NCBI GenBank assembly: GCA_032690845.1
Contig: CM064426.1
Location: forward strand, 72,590,403 to 72,654,402
Length of the DNA stretch: 64,000 nucleotides
DNA from: Eleusine coracana subsp. coracana
Lineage: Eukaryota; Streptophyta; Magnoliopsida; Poales; Poaceae
Direction: 5' to 3'
Shown here: positions 56,810 through 64,000 of the stretch, piece after piece
Numbering within the stretch: position 1 is the first letter of the stretch
How the letters are laid out: every line of letters begins with the position of its first letter
Notes under the pieces: generated by a model
The model's database searches: none
Told to the model about the DNA's origin: nothing
Seen by the model: the letters and a program-made list of their open reading frames with translations, nothing else
Made by a program: the position numbers and the translations under genes

Positions 56810-58050
56810 GCCCGTGCAATGGCAGGTTCAGAGTGACCGACGGAACCAGGCCCCCAAATTTAGATACTTAGTGTATTAGGCCAATAAAATATAGCTCAGA
56901 ATTAGTCCAAATCAGGCCCACTAATTGCTGCACCGTGATCCCTAATTTTCTAATCCTCCGAACAGATCGTTGATCGCGGTGCCTGTTGTTTTGTTTCATC
57001 TCTCCGCCGCCTTGCCTCCTCAAATTTCCAATCAGCCGGTGGGTGAGGGTGAGTCCACGATTTTTTTCTTCTGCTGATCATGTTGCAGTTTACATTGTTC
57101 TCTCTCTCTCTCTCTCTTCTCGTCATACTAATTGGCTGGCACACAACAGGCAGAGGCAGGCAGGAATCAGGATTACGGTGGGATAGGACAGATAGGCCTG
57201 ATCGTGTGGACTCCCAATTTTTTCCAAACTCTACACATCACATCTATCTAGGTAACTACATTTGATCACAAACTGAATTTTCGTCTTAGTCTAGAAGAAA
57301 CATCTGTTAATTAGTTTTGTTCTTGTAAAACAGGGAGGTGTTTTTGTATTGCTCATGTCTTCTAGAGCTAGAAAATATGAGTCTGGGAGTGAAAAGCGTA
57401 AGAAGAAACAAAGACTTTAAGCGTTTGCTCAGTCTCAAAAGGGCGCTCTTGATAGATTTGTTATTAAAGAAAATCCAACCCAGGAAAATCAAACACCTAA
57501 TGCTGATCTCGATGGGAGTGAAGGTGATAACAGAAATAATGCTGAAGCTCGCACTTCTGAAATTGATTCTGGACCTGTTAATCCTAACAATAGTGAGCCT
57601 CAAAATTCAGAGATTGATGAAGTTACAGAGAATGCAGATGGTCTTGATGCTATCCTTGATACCACTGTTGATCCTAATGTACCTCCTTTCCAACCTGATG
57701 GAAAAGAATTATACATGGAGCTTAAATTCCTCCAACATTTCATCCCAAGGGAAGAGATGGGCCCTGTTGCTATTATGTTGTTTGTGAAGCAGATGGCATG
57801 TTTCCCTAACGCCCTTATTGCATACAGAATTTTGTTAACCATTCTGGTTACCGTTGCATCTGTAGAGCGGAGCTTCTCAAAATTGTTGAAGTCATACTTG
57901 CGTAGTACTATGACACAAGAAAGACTAAATGGATTGGCAACAATAGCTTTTGAAAATGATGTTTTGGAGAAGATAAACTATGAAAAGATAATTGAAGATT
58001 TTATTTTGAAGAATACCAGAAGGATGACGCTTTTTAGTAAAAGATGATCA
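56810..58050 (+). pseudogene. hAT transposase gene (TTF-type), internally deleted
   Basis: A non-coding leader exon (56830-57250, with a CT microsatellite at 57100-57118) is followed by an intron. The coding frame starts at 57355: MSSRARKYESGSEKRKKKQR, a TAA at 57418-57420, then AQSQKGALDRFVIKENPTQ, a Asn/Asp/Glu-rich linker, and directly the C-terminal dimerisation region (ILVTVASVERSFSKLLKSYL, LNGLATIAFEND) to TGA at 58047. TTF-type hAT proteins normally have several hundred more residues in between (the zinc finger and catalytic part); these are lost. The frame is otherwise continuous from 57355 to 58047. DNA near 56840 (GACGGAACCAGGCCCCC) resembles the element's terminus, but the right end was not found. 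Confidence 0.7.
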
Positions 58051-58189
58051 TGTCGGTAAGAAATATCAGATTTCCACTATTTGTTGTTTGAACAAGAATA
58101 TCAATATGTCTTAGCATTAGTACCTTAGATTGAAAAAATGTTCAGTTATATAATATAATTATACTTTGGTTATTTATTTCTTAAAAATA

Positions 58190-58480
58190 GGGTCACAGTT
58201 CATTTTTCGAACCAAGACCTCCAAAACTCCCGTACATACCGAAACAAAGTTCCTACCTCTACACATCTTGGGTGTACACAGCAAGTTTACAATAATCCAA
58301 GATCACTTAGGCTCGACCATAACCCTAACATCGACCACTAAGTCTCCATGACTCACGAAGGAGAGGAGCTTAGCCACGAACAAATGCACATAAAGTCGAC
58401 CAACCTTTGCCCACCCTATTATCGATAAGAAATTAGAACATGAAGAGGAGAAGTACGAACAATTCGAGAGCTCTTGAGTT
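58190..58480 (-). mobile_element. LINE 3'-end fragment
   Basis: This is related to the 3' end of the LINE at 49939: GTTCCTACCTCTACACATCT, GGGTGTACA and ACAATAATCCAAG match GTTCCTGTCTCTACACCTTC, GGGTGTACA and ACAACAATCCAAG in order. It is probably a severely 5'-truncated insertion of the same family. Confidence 0.5.
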
Positions 58481-59045
58481 GTCACACTCTGAATTGTGTA
58501 GACAAATATTTGGTGGGGGATGGGTACTTGCTGATTCCTCGCATTCCTACCGCATCTGGCTGGACAAACACTGCTTCAAACACACCTCGCTCTAGCTGAC
58601 CGGATGTCATGGCTAGAAATTTCTAACATGCTTCTATCTCTTGTTATCCGTATTTATATGGATGATGTGATCTATCAAACTATGGTCCTAGCTAGTGTAT
58701 TAACACTGCGCCATAACAGCTAGCAGGCTGGTAATATTTGATTTTTTATATTAACTTTTCACATTTTTTCTTATTTATTTATACATTCTGCATAATGTAC
58801 AAGTACGGGATGTCTGTGGAAAGCCTACATGCATATCCCGTATTAGTTGTGTTGATACTGATAAAAAATCGAAACTCCTTCAAATCAAACACAAAGCTTT
58901 GCAACACTCTTATCAACCAAGAAGGCAAAGCCGTTTTGTCGGATCTGTTCACCAACACGTTTGATAAACACAGATCAAGCTGATAAAGTGACACTTATTA
59001 GGGACGGAATCAGATGAGGCAAATAAACAAACACTGAACGAGCGG
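58475..59045. repeat. Segmental duplication block Z, copy 2
   Basis: Partner of 48945-49530, same orientation, with point differences and small indels. Confidence 0.8.
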
Positions 59046-59198
59046 ATTTGCTCGTCGCTAAGTTGAACTTGACTTGTCCCGAAAAGTGATGAGTTAGATG
59101 GAGCAGCCCATCCACCCACTAGTCCACTACACACCGCGCAAACCCATTTTTCTCCTCTAACTTGCATTCTTTTTACCCAACCATATTTTAGTTAGAGC

Positions 59199-59205
59199 TA
59201 TAAAT
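59199..59205 (+). promoter_or_regulatory. TATA box of the GPI-protein gene
   Basis: TATAAAT lies 85-90 bases upstream of the ATG at 59290. Confidence 0.65.
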
Positions 59206-59289
59206 CACTACGTACAAACACATTTATGCTCATCGTCATCACACTCCGTCGCAACGACGGCAAGAGCAAGAAGGAAAACTAGCAGCAGG

Positions 59290-59969
59290 ATGGCTGCCAA
59301 TAACAAGCTCCTGCGCTCGTCGTCCACGCTTGCGCTGGTCATTGCAGCGTTGTTCACATTGTATTCATTGCCGCCATTTTGTGCTGCGCAGTCGACCTCG
59401 CCGGCGCTACCAGCAAGTGCTTCATCATCAGGCTAGTACTGTCACTCACCGCAGCATATATGGCAGAGATTAGCATGCGTGAGAAAGAGTAATTAACAAT
59501 CAGGTCCCAGTATTAACTCAGACTTAAATGTTGCAATGCTGCAGGTGAAATGCCATCATCAGGTGATGAAGCAGCATCTGCAGGCCCCAGCGCAACGCAG
59601 CCTGCAGGAGCAGCCACCACAGCGCTGCCACCGTTGGGTGCAGCCACAACAACAGCTTCAAAGAAGTTCCCATTGCCAACGGCGGGTGGCGGAGAGTACC
59701 TGCCGGCGGCGGAGGTGGCGTCGGCGCTGCCGGTGCCGACGCCCGACGAGTTCCCCAGCGCGGCCAGCCTCGGGTTCGGCGATCACGGCGACGAGTGCTG
59801 CGGCGGCGGGGGATACGGCTGGTTCGGCGGGCCAGGAGGGTTCGGGCCCGGAACGTACGGGTACAACGGCCCATTGTACTTCGGCGCCGCCTCGCCGGGG
59901 AGAGGCTCCGGCAACGTGCTCCTGCCTCTCGTCGTGGCTTGCGTTTCAGTACTAGCCATGTATGTGTGA
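59290..59969 (+). CDS. Secreted, probably GPI-anchored Ala/Pro/Gly-rich protein (188 aa), two exons
   Basis: Exon 1 (59290-59431) encodes a signal peptide: STLALVIAALFTLYSLPPFC, then AAQSTSPALPASASSS. Exon 2 (59545-59969) encodes an Ala/Ser/Pro/Thr-rich region with AP/SP/TP pairs suited to arabinogalactan glycosylation (GAATTALPPLGAATTTASKK). A Gly/Tyr-rich part with a CC pair follows (DECCGGGGYGWFGGPGGFGP), then a C-terminal hydrophobic tail (GNVLLPLVVACVSVLAMYV) typical of a GPI-anchor signal. Joining SS-G requires a splice after TCATCAG with donor GCTAGT and acceptor CTGCAG, that is, a GC-AG intron of 113 bases; without it exon 1 ends at TAG. It resembles AGP-like cell-surface proteins; the exact family is not recognised. 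It appears intact. Confidence 0.7.
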
Positions 59970-59984
59970 TTTGCGTTATAACGT

Positions 59985-60525
59985 ATACTACATTTTAGTA
60001 GATGTATTTTCTGTTTATAGACTGATGATGGATGTACCGGCACACATAAATATGTTATTATTACACAAAAAAATGTCATAATTTATTGCACAGTATATTA
60101 CGCTGTACAATTGTGCCCAGCACATCTGCGACGTCACCTAATTAATTGTGTAATATATCAGTGATGAAACTGTAAATCTGATGAAATTCTAGAAGCAAAG
60201 GTTTTTTTTTGTCACCGCTTACAACATAAATAGTGGCCGGGAACTAAGTCTTTTCAACATTGTTAGGTGCCATTGTTTTGTCGTCACAAAAATTATAACA
60301 ATAAATAGTGGCTACTTCTCTCTTTTGGCGTTTTTTCTCTCTTTTTTTCTCTACTCTCTCAAATACATGCAACCACCATCATAAAAGATGGTTTTCTTTT
60401 CCACTATAAGTTTGATAATTCGTGTCAAACATGTGATCGTCATACCACAAGTAGAGTTGCAGGTGTGCAGCGTTTTGTGTGCTTTGTGGTCTAACATTAA
60501 AACTAGACGAATTAGAAAACCACCA
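59985..60525. repeat. 3' flank of the GPI-protein gene, duplicated at 63473-64000
   Basis: About 530 bases (ATAGACTGATGATGGATGTACCGG, GCCCAGCACATCTGC, AACATAAATAGTGGCC and others) recur near-identically 3.49 kb downstream, to the window edge. Confidence 0.85.
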
Positions 60526-60617
60526 GCTCCTGTAATATATGGTCCGTTGTTCCTTGCTCTTATAGCTTGTAATGGGACTAGGAAGTTTCAGGAAATTTAG
60601 CTACACAAAGCAAGGGG

Positions 60618-61935
60618 TGATTGGTTGCCTTTACGATGCCTGCATTGCATCATCGGATGCAGCATCTTTTATTTTTGTTGTGTTTGGTATCACTGGTGGA
60701 GCTTCCCCTACGGCAGGGTGGGGCAGCTGCCCCAGCTAGCCGCAGCAAAATTTTTGACCCCGTCAATCCTCTAGTCTAGGGGCTAGCTGTATTCCGGCAT
60801 CCAGCAGTGGTGTTGTTTCTTTCTGGTGTTGCCTGTTGTGCCATGGGAAGAATACCAGGTGATCAAAACGTGATGAACAAGTCTGAATAGTCAATATGCT
60901 AGCAACACTCGTCTACGATTCATGAGGACGAGCATAACACTAGTCAAGCGTGTGACTTGGTGGGAACAATGGAACGTTTTTTCTTTGTCTTAAAATATGA
61001 AGTTATTGATGTTGAAAGTGCTTCACATTACCAATTAATTTTCTCAGTTAATGCACAGGCTATGTCATTGTAGATTGATGTGAAAACATGACTAATTGCA
61101 ATAATTTTGGAAGGCTGGTTCTAGAAATGGTTGAGACAGAGAAACATAGTGCATTTTCTATTGGTGGCAATGATATCAGTTGAAAGAGCCTTCTCGGCTA
61201 TGAGTATTATCAAGACAAATCTGCGCAATATGATGTCCCGTGATTGGCTCGATGAGTTTAATAGTTGATACTATACTACATTGAGATAGATTTTTTAAGG
61301 GCTTGATCCGAATAAAATTACAAAGAGATTTTAAGTCATGGAACATTGTAATGTAGACTTGCCTATATATGCAACCAAGAGCATTCAGATGAAAAAAGTT
61401 CTGAATTCTTAGCTGTTTATTTACATTTGTATAATTTTAAATTTTTAATACATATCTTGTTTTTGCCCCCACCTAAATGTTTGGCTTTGCTCCGCTGACA
61501 CTGTTTGGTATCCTATACCCCTCACTCAGGCCAGGCTACCACGAAGCAAAACGGGCATCTGTGCCTGCCCGAGAGAAACGAAAAAACAAACTGTTTCTCC
61601 GGAGCAGGCTCACGCAAGACGCATAGGGAACCATGCAACCAACTCTAGTCACCGCTACACCATACAACTTAATATACCGAGCTTGTCTTTTGTTCTTTTC
61701 CTGGGACCATAAATATGAAGAAGGCAGTGGTAACTCTACCGTGTTCTTAGTGCAAGGTAAACATATCAAGCTGTGCAAGGTAACAATCAATATCAGTGTA
61801 GAACCTGTCCCAGTACATGCAGACTACTACCAAACATGAAGATTAAAAATGGTGTTGCATGGTAGTGGCCTGGCTCATTGAAGCATGGCTCTACAGTACG
61901 ATGCTGGCCCAAGGCATGCACTCAACCAAACAGAT
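60618..61935. mobile_element. MITE-like host element disrupted by a hAT insertion
   Basis: GATTGGTTGCCTTTACGATGCCTGCAT on the left has a loosely inverted counterpart at 61892-61935 (read inverted: TTTGGTTGAGTGCATGCCTTGGG, then CCAGCATC). The hAT element at 60691 sits inside. The boundaries are approximate. Confidence 0.35.
60691..61503 (+). mobile_element. hAT element relic with transposase C-terminus, 813 bp
   Basis: The ends CACTGGTGGAGC and, inverted, CAGTGTCAGCGGAGC are flanked by an exact 8-bp duplication TTTGGTAT (60683-60690, 61504-61511). Inside, at about 61150-61265, the plus strand encodes VHFLLVAMISVERAFSAMSI then IKTNLRNMMSRDWLDEFNS and a stop, the dimerisation motif of TTF-type hAT transposases; FFKGLDPNKITKRF follows. 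The rest of the transposase is lost, so it is a deletion derivative. Confidence 0.85.
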
Positions 61936-61981
61936 GTGGAACAGGCGTCATGCAAGAGTCGATTGGTGGGCAACCGTAAGA

Positions 61982-63042
61982 GCAACTCCAGTCCACAGAC
62001 TAAATTGGAATCTCTATATTTTATTTTAAGTGCATGATTTCAAGTTTTAGAGGTCCGAATAATTTTTTCACTCCAATCCAACAGACTAAAATTGACACTC
62101 TATCCATCTATCGGTGGGCCCCATGGATCTTTCTTCCTCCACTCCACTGCTTCTCCCGACGCTTGCGCTGCCGGTTGCATCTGCTTGTCCCACCGCCACC
62201 TACCTCTGCTGCTCCCACCGGCGCCTCTCCATCTCCTATCCTCGGCGGGGTGCCACCTCTCCCTCCCCAGCGCCTCTCCCCTGTTTCTTTGTCTCCAATT
62301 TCATCGGCAAGAAGATGTCTGGAGCGAGACGAGCTCGACGAGCACCTTGATTGCCTTGATGTGCGCAGCACGGCAGTCGGCGACCTGCTGGACCCCGCGC
62401 GCGAGGCCGGTAAGGCTCAGCGAGGCGTTGGACGGGTCCCCGGAGGCGGTGGCGAGGTTGATGAAGTGGGTGAACTCGGGGAGCTTGACCCCGGCGACTT
62501 CTCCTGGTGGGAGCGGAGGCGGACGGAGCCGGCACTCCTTGGCGCGGAATTGGACGGCCACGGTGATTCTTTTTCTAGTGACAGGACGCGTGGGGTGGGC
62601 GCCGGCCGGAGGCGAGGGGTGGGTCACTGGACACCTCACGCGGCGCCGTGGCCAGGAGCGGTGACCCTTTGCTCTGGTCCTGCCCGCCAGCCTGGAGATC
62701 GGAATCCGGCCGTGATGCGGCCGAATCTACCGGCGGCGGGTGGCCGCATCGACCGGCGGATGGCGGCGGCATCAGGTGGGCTGGGGCGTCCATCGGTGTT
62801 CATTTCGACGCAGAGGTAGGGGAAGAGAGGGAAGGAAAGGAGAGGAGAGGAAGGAAAAAAAAAATGGTAGGGTCCACATTTTGAGAGAAAATAGTGACCC
62901 TCTATTTCTATGGGGTTTGCTCTGAAATTTAGTAGCCCACTAAATTTAGTCAGTGTGATAGGGAGGGGTTGGAGTTGAGTTTTTTGTGTTGGGTGACTAA
63001 AAAGAAATTTAGAGTCCCATTTAATCACTCCACTGAAATTGC
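61982..63042. mobile_element. Long-TIR non-autonomous element with GC-rich gene-like cargo, about 1.06 kb
   Basis: The left arm (GCAACTCCAGTCCACAGACTAAATTGGAATCTCTA) is matched by the inverted right arm (GCAATTTCAGTGGAGTGATTAAATGGGACTCTAAATTT). Similarity continues inward for about 100 bases (CACTCCAATCCAACAGACTAAA). The centre (62115-62830) is GC-rich. On the minus strand it is open for about 110 codons (62639-62301) with VKLPEFTHFINLATASGDPS and LSLTGLARGVQQVADCRAAH, which look like real protein but are not recognised. It has the layout of a Pack-type element. A target duplication was not resolved. Confidence 0.55.
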
Positions 63043-63472
63043 TATAAGAAATGTGGGGATTCTAAATCCTGAGCACCTGATCGTCGATCTGTCGTGCGGG
63101 GTGCTCCTGAAACCCCTTCATCTTGTTGTACAACGGACTTGCGCCCCGCTAATAATCAGTACGCTGGCCGCCTGCCACCGGCCAGCGGCCACCGCTTAGT
63201 TACCTTGTTCATTCAGTTTATGCATGAGCACTATTCGGAGGAAGCCGTGTGCTAGATGTAAAGAAGCTGAGATCTTTTATGGTGTTTGTAAAGTACTAAG
63301 AGGTATTTAAGGCATTGGACCGTCCACATCATTTGCAAACACCATAAAATATCTCATGAAGCTGTGGTTAGTTAATTAGCAATGCTGCACGGTTTACAGA
63401 AAATAGGCTGTGGTCGTCATCAACCATTGTCCTTGTCCATACTACATTTCAGTAGATGTATTCTTTTTTTTT
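63043..63472. other. Intergenic, no gene recognised
   Basis: The short plus-strand frame through 63199 has no domain. A T-run precedes the duplicated 3'-flank copy. Confidence 0.4.
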
Positions 63473-64000
63473 TTGTGAGGATTTAGTAGATGTATTCGAT
63501 GTTTATAGACTGATGATGGATGTACCGGTGCACATAAATATGTTATATTTACACAAAAATGTCACAATTTATTGCACAGTATATTACAATGTGCAATTGT
63601 GCCCAGCACATCTGCTTCACCTAAGTTGTGTACTAATATATATCAGTGATGAAACTGTAAATCTGATGAAATTCTAGAGGCAAAGGCTTTTTTTTACCAC
63701 CGCTTACAACATAAATAGTGGCCAAGAACTGTCTTTTCAACATTATTAGGTGCCATTGTTGTGTCGCCACAAAAACTATAACAATAGTGGCTACTTCTCT
63801 CTTTGAAGTTTTTTTTTCTTTTTTCGTCTACTTTCTCTCAAATACATGCAACCACCATCATAAAAGATGATTTTCTTTTCCACTATAAGTTTCATAATTC
63901 GTGTCAAAAATGTGATCGTCATGCCACAAGTAGAGCTGTAGGTGTGCAGCGTTTTGTGTGCTTTGTGGTCTAACATCAATCAAACTAGACGAATTAGAAA
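63473..64000. repeat. Second copy of the GPI-protein gene 3' flank
   Basis: Partner of 59985-60525, continuing to the window edge. The gene itself is not present upstream of this copy within the window. Confidence 0.85.

Overview
The window is nuclear DNA from a grass (Poaceae, probably a panicoid). The evidence is plant spliceosomal introns, ten-cysteine short thaumatin-like (PR5) proteins of the cereal type, and dense grass-type transposons: Stowaway, Tourist, CACTA, hAT, Helitron, LINE and tRNA-derived SINE remnants. No bacterial, viral or organellar genes were recognised. Most of the sequence is intergenic and transposon-derived, and real genes are few.

Layout. At 2.6-3.3 kb lies a minus-strand PR5 gene with its TATA box. 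At 5.7-8.7 kb is a decayed copy of a large E2 ubiquitin-conjugating enzyme of the UBE2O/UBC24 (PHO2) type. A convergent second copy on the minus strand (17.3-19.9 kb) keeps an intact UBC domain. Three further relics of the same family lie at about 12.0-12.5 kb, 27.9-28.4 kb and 37.0-38.4 kb; the last is split by a hAT element. Pieces of the 3' flank of the first copy are also scattered around (8.9-10.3, 12.6-12.9, 27.3-27.8 kb). At 21.6-23.1 kb is a frameshifted gene for an unrecognised multi-membrane protein with only phase-1 introns, and a relic of a paralogue lies at 26.4-26.7 kb. Between 29 and 39 kb lie CACTA, SINE, hAT, Helitron and Tourist-like elements. The second PR5 gene is on the plus strand at 40.5-41.0 kb, directly followed by a 0.9-kb CACTA element.

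From 42 to 59 kb the DNA is a mosaic of local segmental duplications (blocks repeated 9.5-12 kb apart). These were later broken up by a Pack-MULE-like element, a 5'-truncated LINE, a Stowaway, one or two Helitrons (one holding an intact RPA-like ORF) and a deleted hAT transposase gene. At 59.3-60.0 kb is a small gene for a secreted, probably GPI-anchored, Ala/Pro/Gly-rich protein with a likely GC-AG intron. Its 3' flank is duplicated at the end of the window (63.47-64.0 kb). Between the two copies lie a hAT element with an exact 8-bp target duplication and a TIR element carrying GC-rich gene-like DNA.

How the genes relate. The two PR5 genes are paralogues with a conserved promoter block and are expected to be co-regulated defence genes. 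The UBE2O-like genes form a local family dominated by pseudogenes. There is no sign of a cooperating pathway or operon-like system. The most notable feature is the UBE2O-like cluster and how its copies broke in different ways.
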